This document shows positions 49,301 through 59,625 of a stretch of 64,000 nt of DNA, piece by piece. The stretch lies in NCBI GenBank assembly GCA_026724425.1, contig JAIUCV010001099.1, positions 62,001 to 126,000 on the forward strand, written 5' to 3'. Positions within the stretch are counted from its first letter, which is position 1. The number at the start of each line of letters is the position of its first letter. The notes beneath the pieces were generated by a model. It did not search any database. It was not told the origin of the DNA and was given only the letters and a program-made list of their open reading frames with translations. The stretch comes from Erythrophleum ivorense. Taxonomy: Eukaryota > Streptophyta > Magnoliopsida > Fabales > Fabaceae. The translations under genes were made by a program, and so were the position numbers.

Positions 49301-51783
49301 AGCCATAAAGCATTCATAAAACATATTTCAAGAATATCATGGTACCATGGCATATAGGCATTAACTAAAAACATTTCTCATGAAATAAACATACATATAA
49401 ATACTCAAAGACAAGAAAACATCTAACAATGCATGAGAAAAAGGTTAGAAAGCTACCTTGGAGCTAATACCACATTTTTTTCCATTGAAATCTTCCTCTT
49501 CCTTCTTGGATAAGACTTGCTATTGGGTGACCCTTGGTTTCCTTGGCCTAGACACACTAAAAGAGGCATAAATTACTCATAGGAAAAAGCTTAAGCTTTT
49601 CACAAACTCTATGGAGGCTTACTTGGTTCTAAGATACACTTATGGTTCCATAAGAGACTTAATAAAGCACCTATAGGAATCCATGATCTTAGCTCCATTT
49701 TATCTTTCAATCTAAGAGTCTTGACTCCATTTAGACTCCTTGGAGCTATCACACATTCATTTTAAGGAGCATAGCTATATGTTGTTTCTTTATGTCACAT
49801 TATGGAACCTACAACTCCATCTCACATTCCATGGCTTTTAAATTTTTTCTAAGGCTTCCTTTGATGTTCTTCCATCATATCTAGTCCCATTTTAGGCATA
49901 GAATAAACTAAAATTCTCCCTAGGTGTCCAGACCTACTTAGGCCAAGACATGCTTCTTGATTATGCACCAAAGGATTTTGCTTGCTTTCTTTAAGGAGTT
50001 GACTACTTGGGAGACTTCTTAGGTGTCTTAAGAACTCACATATACTCTTAAACATCTTGAATTACTATTAGGAAGCTTCATCTTAGCCTAGGTGCAAGTG
50101 AATCCCTAATCTTTGTAACTTTATTTCTAATGCATCTTAATTGGATTTCTTTGCATATACTTATTCCTCACACTCCAAAACCTATGATTCTCTCTTGCTA
50201 GGAGTAGAATTCATACTCTCTTAGATGGGCTCTAGGTGGGACGAAATACACAAGGAGAAAGAGTAAGAAAAGAAGCATGAAAAGCTAAGAAATTTACCTT
50301 GTTTCAAGACTTTTTTAAGAGCTTTTTTCATTGCTTCAAGCTTCTCCTTAAAATTCTAAGCCCTCTCCTTTGGACCAGCCGTAAATCAGTCCCATATGAG
50401 CCATTAAAACCATAGGAATGAAGAGGAGAATGAGGAGAATAAATTTACTAAAGGAAGGAGCATGAATTTCTACATTTTTCTTGGATTTTTCCTCCTCTTC
50501 TTCCTCCCTCTTAGTGGATCCTTCCTTGCTAGTCCTCTCTCTATTTTGGCCAGAAAATAAGTTAGTCTAAGTGAGGGAGGAGAAGGAGCACGACATATAT
50601 CACATGCTTTCTTAATTTTGTTTCATAAAAATTCCATTTACGTCCCGCTTTCTTAGCTTTTTTGTTTTTGGTTCATTTGAACTCCTTTTCAAGAAATTTT
50701 TTTACATCATAAAATTTAGGTTCTCTAACTTATAAAATGCCTTTGGAATCATTCAATTTGGATCTAAAACCTTCCCGAACAAACTAGTCAAAATTTGAGT
50801 CAACTGATGTTGTAAAATGTTAATCAGAGGGGTTTTAACTGTTTTGGGGGCTTTTAAAGTTTTTAGGGCCTCTGAGAACCTTGGAAAACTTATTTTTCCC
50901 AATTAAAAAATCCCTCCTTTGTGTTTTCTAAAAAGTGCCCAAAATTACGAAAATGCCACTGCACTTTTGTTAATTTTCGTTTGGTTATTCTGGCTCCGTT
51001 TTTTGGGCACCTATGGCTTTAGAGCCTCATTATTTAAGGCCTAAATTATTACTCAAATTTTATTGGATCTCAAATCATTCTACCTAGGGGACTTCCTTTT
51101 ATACCTGATACATTTCGCATGTTTATAGAGAAATCAAACATTACATTTCTCACGTTTACGGAGGAATCGGGTGTTACAATCTTTGTATTCTTTGGCATTA
51201 ATTGTTTGATCATGAGAGAGAAAGTGAGAAGGAGAGTTTTCTTTTTTAAGTATTCTTGAAGAATTCAAGGGTTTTAGTATGTAAGGAATTCATATCTACC
51301 ATTGGTTTCCTTTAAATCATAAAAGAAAACAAGTCAGGCCATTATGTGTGTCTGTTAGACCAAGACATAGATGAATGGGAAACATGTTATTTTCAATTCC
51401 TAATTAGTATATTTAAATGTTTTATGATGAAGTAATAAGAATCCAAGCCTAGAATTAAACAAATCCTTGAAATCTCTAAATTAGGGTTTATATGGTACAT
51501 ATTCAGCTATGATGAATTTAGAGGGTCTAGGAAGTCGTTCAATTGATTTTAGGGATATGGATAGTCTTAAAATGATATAAGAATAATAATAGAAGCATTG
51601 GATTGAATTTAAAAGTTATATTTTGAAAGTTAAATTATTAGGGTTCAAGAAAGGGCATTTTGAGATCAAATGGTATTAGGCTTGTTTAAGTAAGTTTATG
51701 ATGAGTCTAATGAATTCTATTGAGGTCATTTAGATTATATATGATGAGAATTTGAAGTCTAGAAGTCAAACTTTTAGAAGATA

Positions 51784-52510
51784 TGTGACAACCCTATCTT
51801 CTAATCATGGTAATTATAGTTGAATACACGATTAATAATTAATGATCAAGGTTTGGAGTCATCACACTTCTAATGCATTATGGAGATATAGGGAAATTTG
51901 AACCTTAATGTTAGGGTCATCACTAAACAACTACATAGGTGAGAATTACATAAAAGAAATTATACTATCATGAGGGGTTTGTGATTCATCCATTCATCAG
52001 TTTCAACACACAAAAATCTCCCACAAGTATTCTTATATCATTCTCTAGCATTACCATTAAAGAAATTGGGGCTTCTAGGCTAAAGGTAGGAGTTTGGGGT
52101 CCTGAGCCACAACCTCGACATTTCACATAGATTGTCTAGTGGTTCCCGAGAGTAACTCCGTCGTGGCTTGAAATGTCGGGGTCGCGGCTCAGGACCCCAA
52201 ACTCCTACCTTTAGCCTAGAAACCCCAATTACTTCAATGGTAATGCTAAGGAATGATATAGGAATACTTGTGGGAGGTTTTTGTATGTTGAAACTAATGA
52301 ATGGATGAATCACAAACCCCTCATGATAGTATAATTTCTTTTATGTAATTCTCACCTATGTAGTTGTTTAGTGATGACCCTAACATCAAGGTTCAAATTT
52401 CCCTATATTTCCATAATGTATTAGAAATGTGATGACTCCAAACCTTGATCATTAATTATTAATCATGTATTCAACTATAATTACCATGATTAGAAGATAA
52501 GGTTATCACA
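51784..52510. repeat. 727-bp palindrome replacing the 5' LTR
   Basis: The left arm 51784-52131 is the reverse complement of the last ~350 bp of LTR-A; the right part 52131-52510 is the last ~380 bp in forward orientation. Both outer ends are LTR termini (TGTGACAACC on the left, GGTTATCACA on the right). About 35-40 bases of single-copy LTR sequence lie at the centre. At the junction CATTTCACATAGATTG, the reverse sequence CATTTCACG and the forward CGTAGATTG meet, consistent with a shared CG that later became CA. In the ~140 outer bases I compared, arm differences are few and are transitions. Confidence 0.88.
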
Positions 52511-52512
52511 GT

Positions 52513-52524
52513 TGGTATCAGAGC
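52513..52524 (+). other. primer-binding site (initiator tRNA-Met)
   Basis: TGGTATCAGAGC begins two bases after the LTR end at 52510, a perfect match to the plant tRNA-Met primer site. Confidence 0.95.
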
Positions 52525-52737
52525 AATGGTTCAGGCAAATACGTTTGATTTACAACTTTGTGGTTAGAACACTTGGCAATCATGATGCATACATGATAAG
52601 AATAGGAACATTGTGACCTGATGATAACTCTTATACTTATATATATACTTGCCATGGGTGGAGTTGTATTTTTTTTGCCTTGGGCTGTAGCTTAATAGGG
52701 GATGCTTGTGGTTGTGCTTGTAGCATTGCAAGGCTAG

Positions 52738-53405
52738 ATGGCTACACATAGAGAAATAACTGAGATACTAAGAGAGATGCAAGAGGCCATGGCTGCAATG
52801 GCCAACCAAATGAGAGAATAAGCTGAGGCTTATGAGACTACAGTTATGGCAATGACTGACCGGCTTCAAGAGCAAGCCGAGGCTCATGCAGCGACTGTAC
52901 AAGTGTTGCAGCAGCTACATGAAAACATAAATAAGCAGAATGAGGAGGTGCCAATGGAAAATCGTGTAGGGGCTGATCATAACCCTAGTGTGGGACACCA
53001 AGGGGAGGATGGCGACCTCTTTATTGTGTTGGCCAAATTCATGAAAGCTGATCCTCCATCATTTTTGGGGGAGTTAGACACTGAGAAAATTGAGAGGTGG
53101 CTAATGTAACTAGAGAAGATCTTTGAGATTATGACCTGCACCACAGAACAAAAGGAAAAGTTGGCCATCTACAAGTTAGAGGGTGAGGCTGAGCATTGGT
53201 GGAGGAATGTCTCCAGATTGTTGATTGCAAGGATACCCTTGACTTGGGAAAGTTTTCAAACTGCTTTTGAGAGTAAATATTTTCCACCATCAGTGAGGGC
53301 TAATAAGGAAGTTGAGTTTAACTTCCTTGAGTAAGGAGACATGAATGTAGATCAATATGCAGCCAAATTCATCCAATTGTCTTGCTTCTCCTTCTATTTG
53401 AAGTA
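52738..53405 (+). pseudogene. chromovirus-type gag, capsid domain, internally deleted
   Basis: ATG at 52738 opens MATHREITEILREMQEAMAA; the N-terminal part is Gln/Ala/Met-rich and coiled-coil-like. The capsid signature begins near residue 100: KFMKADPPSFLGE, then EKIERWL, LEKIFEIMTCTTEQK, YKLEGEAEHWWRNVSR (Trp pair near residues 154-155), PLTWESFQTAFESKYFP, and QYAAKFIQLS. In-frame stops are at 52819, 53107 and 53332; at the last, family members usually have Gln. After about 53400 the expected ~100 or more residues before the zinc knuckle are missing and the frame shifts. Gag would build the particle; this copy cannot. Confidence 0.9.
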
Positions 53406-53407
53406 CA

Positions 53408-54132
53408 GTGAGTGCCCTACTTACTTGTGCCAAGTGTGGGAAGAACCATGGGAATGGGCCATGCCCGGTGTGTTATAATTGTGGGAAGCCTAGACACTAT
53501 GTACGGACTTACACGGTGTCACGAGAATCGGCCTCATCAGTTAAACCACCTATCCAAAGAAGGGTGTTTACACTTACACAGCAAGAGGCTAGTATATTCC
53601 CTAGTCTGATCCGACGTACTTTACTTGTCCATAATCATGTCGTAGATGCATTGTTTAACTCAGGTGTGACCCACTCATTCATCTCATATGACTGTGTTAA
53701 GCATTTGGGTTTTAAAATTAGCCTGTTGCCATTTGAATTATTTGTGTCCACCCCTACTGGATATTTTATGATTACATCTGATGTATGCTTAAATTATACT
53801 GTACAATTGGATAGCCGTTGTACTACCCTTGACTTGATTTGCATCCCTTTATGTGAATTTGATGTAATCATTGGTATGGACTGATTGTCAGCTAATAATG
53901 TGATACTTGATTGTAACTATAAGACTGTTTTCTTACCTGTAAATATACCTAAAACTTGTCCTATGACTGAGCTTACTTGTGTGTCTGTCCCCCAAGCTGG
54001 GAGGTGCCTTAGGCGTGGTTCCCAAGGGTTTCTAGTATTCTTTTCATTGCATATTGAGGTTGATGATGGGTTAGAGGATATACCAATGATTAGAGAGTTC
54101 CCTGAGATTTTCTTAAGGAGTTTAGTAGACTA
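53408..54132 (+). pseudogene. zinc knuckle and protease, catalytic Asp lost
   Basis: The frame differs by +1 from gag. It starts with CAKCGKNHGNGPC and a knuckle CYNCGKPRHYVRTY in which the last Cys of CX2CX4HX4C is Tyr (codon 53510-53512, TAC). The protease active site reads LFNSGVTHSFI: the catalytic Asp is Asn (codon 53657-53659), a G-to-A change. The domain runs through GFKISLLPFEL and FDVIIGMD to a TGA at 53882 where the family has Trp. The frame reopens as SANNVILDC and EDIPMIREFPEIF, then is lost to a one-base indel near 54115. The protease would process Gag-Pol. Confidence 0.9.
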
Positions 54133-55455
54133 CCTCTGGAGAGAAAGCTAGAATTTTTTGTTAATTTAGTACCCGGTACAGGTCCGATCTTTGAGGCTCC
54201 ATATAGAATGGCGCCTGCTGAGTTGGTTGAGTTGAAGAGTCAATTAGAAGAGTTACTTGAGAAAGGGTTTATTAGGCCAAGTGTGTCTCCGTGGGGAGCA
54301 CTAGTATTGTTTGTCAAGAAGAAAGATGGTAGTCTTAGGCTTTGCATTGACTATAGGCAATTGAACCAAGCGACTGTCAAGAATAAATACCCTTTGCCTA
54401 GAATTGATGACTTACTTGACCAATTAGCTAGAGTGTCGGTCTTTTCAAAGATTGACCTTAGATCAGGATATCACCAACTTAGAGTTAAGGCTGAGGATGA
54501 ACCTAAAACTGCCTTTAGGACTCGATATGGCCATTATGAGTTCCTAGTTATGCCTTTTGGGTTAACCAATGCCCCTGCCATTTTCATGGATTACATGAAT
54601 AGGATTTTTAGGCCTTATCTTAACCGGTTTGTGATAATGTTCATTGATGACATTCTTATCTACTCTAAAAGTAGTGAAGAGCATGAAGAGCATCTTAGGA
54701 TAGTTCTTCAAACCTTGAGAGAGCATCAGTTGTAAGCTAAGTTGAGCAAGTGTGAGTTTTGGTTGCGGGAGGTCAAATTCTTAGGTTATATGATATCAGA
54801 ACAAGGGGTAGCGGTAGATCTTAGCAAGGTAGAAGCGATATTGAATTAGGAGAGACCCAGAACAGTGACTGAAATCCGTAGCTTCTTAGGTCTAACCGGT
54901 TACTATAGAAGATTCATTAAGAGATTTTCTCAGTTAGCCATACCTTTGACAAAATTGACTAAGAAGGACTAACTATTTGTGTGGGATGCTAAGTGTGATA
55001 ATGCCTTTCAGGAGTTTAAGGATAGGCTTACCACTGCACCTGTGTTAGTAATGCCTGACCCTAAAGAGACATTCATAGTCTATAGTAACGCTTCTAAGAA
55101 GGGATTAGGGTGTGTCTTAATGCAATAAGGTAGGGTGATAGCCTATGCTTCTAGACAACTTAGACCCTATAAGGAGAATTACCCCACCCATGACCTAAAG
55201 CTGGTGGCTGTAGTTTTTGCCCTTAAGATTTGGAGGCACTATCTCTATGGTGCCCAATTTGAGGTGTACAGTGATCACAAGAGTTTAAAGTACTTGTTTG
55301 ACTAGAAGAAGTTGAACATGAGACAAAGGAGGTGGATGGAATTCCTTAAGGACTATGATTTCTCCTTAAAGTATCATCCAGAGAAGGCGAATGTGGTCGT
55401 CGATGCCTTGAGTAAGAAATCTATTCACATGGCAATGATGATGCTTAGAGAGTAA
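54133..55455 (+). pseudogene. reverse transcriptase and RNase H with multiple stops
   Basis: The pol frame begins upstream of the internal ATG at 54208 (VPGTGPIFEAPYRMAPAEL). RT blocks: GFIRPSVSPWGALVLFVKKK, LRLCIDYRQLN, SKIDLRSGYHQL (first catalytic Asp codon 54454), FLVMPFGLTNAP and FIDDILIYSK (catalytic pair, 54640-54651). Stops are at 54733, 54847 (family Trp), 54970, 55126, 55303 (family Gln) and 55453. In RNase H the first catalytic Asp is Asn (YSNAS, codon 55087) and the Glu position reads Lys (HDLKLVAVV), while YSDHKSLKYL and VDALSKK remain. RT would copy element RNA from the tRNA primer. Confidence 0.94.
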
Positions 55456-56736
55456 AGGTTGATTGAGGAGATGAGAGATTTGAATTTATCAATTTCAATG
55501 AACCATAGTAGCTTTCTTTTAGGAGAATTGAGGATAGAAAATGACCTTAGGAAGAGGATTACAGAGGCCCAAGAGCTAGATGCCTACTGGGGAGGAATTA
55601 AAGAGCAACTGGGGAGTGGTGAGGTCAACGATCTTGACCTATCTGAAGATGGTTTGGTGAGGTACCAGGGTAGAATGTGCATACCCAAGGATGAAGAGTT
55701 GAGGAACATAGTATTATCAGAAGCTCACAAGAGTCGGTACACCATTCATCCTGGCACCACTAAGATGTATAGGGATCTTAAGAAAAGCTTTTGGTGGCCT
55801 GGGATGAAGTCGGACATAGCAGAGTTTGTCGCTAGGTGTCTAATCTGTCAAAGGGTTAAGATTGAGCACTAAAGACCCGCAGGTTTGCTACACCCTTTAG
55901 AAATTCTGGAATGGAAATGGGATAGTATATCCATGGATTTTGTGATGGGTTTGCCTAGAACATCCTCAGGTTATGATGCTATTTGGGTGATTGTGAATTG
56001 ATTGACGAAGTCTGCCCACTTTCTACCTATTAGAGCCACTTATCCTCTAGATAGGCTAGCTTAACTGTATGTTCATGAGATTGTAAGATTACATGGTGTT
56101 CCTAATAGCATTGTGTCAGATAGAGACCCAAGGTTCACATCAAAATTTTGGAGGTCCCTAAAAGAAGCCTTAGGTACTAGTCTTAACTTTAACACTTCTT
56201 ATCATCCTCAATCTGATGGACAGACTGAGAGGACCATTCAGACCCTTAAGGACATGTTTAGGGCTAGTGTGCAAGAGTTAAAAGGGAGTTGGGATGTGTA
56301 CTTGCCTTTAGCTGAGTTTGCTTATAATAATAGTTACCATTCCAATATCCAGATGGCACCATTTGAGGCATTTTATGGGAGGAAGTGTTGGTCACCCTTG
56401 TGTTGGGTAGAACTTAGTGAGAAGAGTCTCTTAGGTCTAAACATAGTGAACCAGACCACCCACCAAATAGAACTCATTAGAAAGAAGTTATTGGCTACCT
56501 AGAGTAGGCAAAAGAGTTATATAGATAAGAGAAGGAGACCCTTAGAATTTGAGATAGGAGACCATGTGTTCCTTAAGGCTACTCCGATGATGGGTGTAGG
56601 ACGGTCTATTAGGACAAGAAAGCTCAGTCCTCGTTACCTTGGTCCTTTCCAAATCCTTGAAAGGATAGGACCTGTGGCCTATAGAGTTGCTTTACTTCCA
56701 AACCTAGCCAGATTGCATGATGTGTTCCATGTGTCC
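55456..56736 (+). pseudogene. integrase with intact DDE triad but nonsense codons
   Basis: The frame is the same as RT. The HHCC zinc domain is seen as HKSRYTIHPG ... CLICQRVK. The catalytic core has Asp in SMDFVMGLP (55936), Asp in VSDRDPRF (56119) and Glu in GQTERTIQTL (56227), so the triad is complete. The C-terminal region has KLSPRYLGPFQILERIGPVAYR and LHDVFHVS. Stops are at 55870, 55999, 56062 and 56500; in each, a single C-to-T change from a codon usual in the family (Gln, Arg, Gln, Gln) explains it. Integrase would join LTR termini to host DNA with a 5-bp stagger. Confidence 0.93.
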
Positions 56737-56973
56737 TAATTGAAAAAGTACCACCCAAACCCTTTGGGTGTCATTGAGCATGAGAATGTGCATTTACAAG
56801 ATGATTTGTCTTATGTGGTTGAGTCGGAAAGGATTATGGACTCAAAAGTCAAACTGCTGTGTAATAAGGACATCCTCCTGGTAAAGGTAGTATGGAAGGG
56901 ACTCACTCCGGATGAAGCAACTTGGGAGATGAAGGAGGCAATGAGGAAGGATTATCCTACATTATTTGAGTAA
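56737..56973 (+). pseudogene. polyprotein C-terminus with chromodomain-like tail
   Basis: After TAA at 56737 (family Gln or Met position in HVS-x-LKKY) the frame is open to the final TAA at 56971. It reads LKKYHPNPLGVIEHENVHLQ, then DLSYVVESERIMDSK, then ILLVKVVWKGLTPDEATWE and YPTLFE. The pattern of an aromatic/acidic lead, a VKVxW strand and an EATWE helix is that of the short group II-type chromodomain on plant Tekay-like integrases, which is thought to direct integration to heterochromatin. Confidence 0.8.
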
Positions 56974-57003
56974 GGTATGTCTAATTTTGAGGACAAAATT
57001 TCT

Positions 57004-57018
57004 AAAAGGAGGGGAGAA
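57004..57018 (+). other. polypurine tract
   Basis: AAAAGGAGGGGAGAA directly abuts the 3' LTR start TGTAACACC at 57019. It is the plus-strand primer of reverse transcription. Confidence 0.92.
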
Positions 57019-57607
57019 TGTAACACCCTAAAATTAATTAAGGTGCTAATCATGGATTTAGGTTAATCAAGAATAATTAATATGGGATGATTGGGCAAGT
57101 TAAGCGAATGAGAATTTTAGAAAGACAAATTATTAATAGTTTGAGATTGAATTGGGATAGAAACTTCAACTAGGCCTAAACTAATGTAGGAGATCATGAT
57201 AAGAGGCTAATGGAGGCCCAATAAGTTAGGTGCAGACCCAATTTGATTCAATGTGATAGAGGCTCAAGATCCACCTTGAATAGGCTCTTAGAAATGGCCC
57301 AATGAACCTTGTGCAGACCCAAAATAATTAAGTCCTTCAAACTTAGCCCAAACCTAATTAATATTCAGCAGCCCAATGCATAAGAGTTGGCCTAACAAAG
57401 CTTAAATCTGAAGCCCATTAGGAGTTGGATCTTTGGAGTAGCCCATGAACCATATTTAACCCAACTTAACCCAACTAAAACCTTGAACACTTTAGCCCCT
57501 TCCCTATTTTGCTGAAACACACATATCATTTTCGGGGGTTTTGAGGGTTTGGGGCAAGAAATCTATCATTTCTCACATTTAGAGTAAGATTCAACCAAGG
57601 TAATAGT

Positions 57608-57614
57608 TATATAA
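57608..57614 (+). promoter_or_regulatory. candidate TATA box of LTR-A
   Basis: TATATAA in AGTTATATAACTTAATCC, followed by CT-rich DNA, about 590 bp into the LTR. The same string occurs at 7475-7481 and, reversed, in 16665-19648 and 46053-48975. Confidence 0.45.
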
Positions 57615-59159
57615 CTTAATCCCCTCATCTTTCTCTTTAATTTGGCCTAATTAGTTTTTCATTTGGAGTATTTTCACCTACACCCAAAAATCTGAAACTT
57701 GCTATTTGATGTTTCCATGGTAAAAATTCGTAGGTTGAGGTTAGGGCTGATATTATGTAAGTATAAACTCTTCTTTTTGAGGTATTTCTGTTAGTTTAAA
57801 ACCCCAATGATTGGATTATAGTGTGGGTATTAATTTTGTACGAATTTGCTTAGGATTTTGGGTGAAATATTGAAGTTTCTGGTAGAGGACATTTCAATCC
57901 GAATTTAGGGGACTTGTAGTGGCTAGGTAAGTGTTTCCTAGGTAGTCATTAGCATTTAAATTATTTGGGTACTTGTTGCTACTGTAAATGATGAATTAAA
58001 GTAGTAATTCTTTGATGCTATAGTTATAGGGAGATTTTTGTACCATTGGTGGCTGTTGCAAATTGTCAACAAGTGAGGTAACCGGGAACTATATTAATTC
58101 CATGCATGTATCTATTTTAATTTCATATTTTCTATACAAGAATGACTTGAAATGCTAAATGAATTGGTTAGCTATCTATTGTATTGTGATTAGACCTTGT
58201 GAGTCCATAGTGGAGCTATAGTGCGGCTGTCACCCATGCATGTGGTTTGATCAGGCACGGGGTTATGATCAAACCCTAGATGCACTGAACCCTGGTTGTG
58301 CTCAATGGGGAGTAGGTGCCATGGATGAGCCTCTCCTGGTGTTATTAGCCTTTAACATGTGAAAATATGATTGCTAGTATAGGATAGTAATCATGATAGC
58401 CTAATTATTTCATTTACTGATATAACTGGTATGTTTCCTTATGCTTATGTGAAATTATGCATATATGTTAATTAAACTGGAATATATGATGGAATTGCCT
58501 TGGTTACTGAGATTCACATCTCATCCTATTTTATGGGATTAATATTTCAGGTGAAGGTTCTTCAGGTAAGGATAAGGGGAAGCAAGTGGATGAAAATCCA
58601 TGAGCTCCGACCATATGGAGAGAAGGCTACACTTAGGCTAATTTATTTAGTATAGATGCTAAATTTTGTATTCCTTTTTGTATAGCATCATCATGTATTC
58701 ATGTTGCCAAGTGTAGGCTCTTATATTTTGATCACTTAGGATGTATTCATTAAGGAGTTAGACTTCATCTTAACTTGATATCGGATGTATGAACCCATAA
58801 CACCTGATGTATGAATTTTACTGAATTTATGGTATGGTATACTATTGGAAATATAATTATGTGATGTGTTAGATATTGATATAAAACATTGATGTATGAA
58901 ACCTCTAACAGAATATATATCGAATGTTAATTCCCAATAGTGCATGAATTTTTGTTGTTATTACTCTATAGACTTGCTGATATAGGATATTTGGAAGAGT
59001 GAAAGTTTACATTTAAGTTTTGAATTGGTAATGGTAGAATAGCTGGGTAGATAAATACCATTAGAGTCATATGAAATGAGAGGAAGTGGTCCTAGGGTGT
59101 TCCTAAGATGGGAATAGGAGTGTAGGGGATGAAATTTGGGAGAGGTAGTTACAGGAGGG

Positions 59160-59625
59160 AGTTATGCCGCGGCTAAGAAGGCTTTGCCATGGCCAAACGA
59201 GTGACAGAGGCAAGGGGCACCGCGACATGAGTAATCTTACCGTGATGCAAGCGAATAAAATTTTCTTGGAGAGTAACAGTGGCGAGGAACACCGCGGCGT
59301 GAGGAATCTCAGTGCGGCTCAGAGTGAAAAAAAAAATCGCCCAAGAGGGTAACAAAATGAAACTTAGCCACGATGCAGCATGTACCATTGCGACGCTAGT
59401 CGAGGAAACAAGTGAGGTGTGTCCAGCAGCGCATCTCGCCGTGGCGCTAATGTATTCCACCGAGGCAAGGATTGTAGGACTTAGAATAATAGCTCTAGGA
59501 GGCATTTTTGCCGTGGCGCCATGTAGGCCAGCCGCAACGATGGTCCAACTCGTTGCGACAAATTTTGCGTAGATTGCTCAGTGGTTCCCGAGAGCAATTC
59601 CACCATGGCGTGAAATGTTGGGGCC
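59160..59625 (+). repeat. CpG-rich motif cluster of LTR-A (3' LTR copy)
   Basis: Units include TGCCGCGGCTAAGAAGGC, ACACCGCGGCGTGAGG, CTCGCCGTGGCGC and TTTGCCGTGGCGCC. Part of the same domain is the centre of the 5' palindrome. Confidence 0.78.

Larger units (their letters stand above)
44541..51178 (-). mobile_element. solo LTR-B (TSD ATCTT) containing LTR-A
   Basis: The plus strand reads TGTCATACCTTAC at the left and ATCGGGTGTTACA at the right, with perfect flanks ATCTT at 44536-44540 and 51179-51183. Net of the inner LTR-A it is about 3.7 kb. A TATA-like ACATATATCAC lies at 50592-50602, about 580 bp from the right end, giving minus orientation. The hairpin at 46016-46050 ends right at the inner LTR-A insertion. 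The minisatellite is at 49125-49300. No coding sequence. Confidence 0.9.

Noticed and set aside
51784..52510. Palindrome taken as a transcription terminator or assembly collapse
   Set aside because: The arms are too long for a terminator and are not identical, which argues against simple artefactual duplication; the flanking AGATA copies fit an insertion. An assembly error still cannot be excluded without reads.
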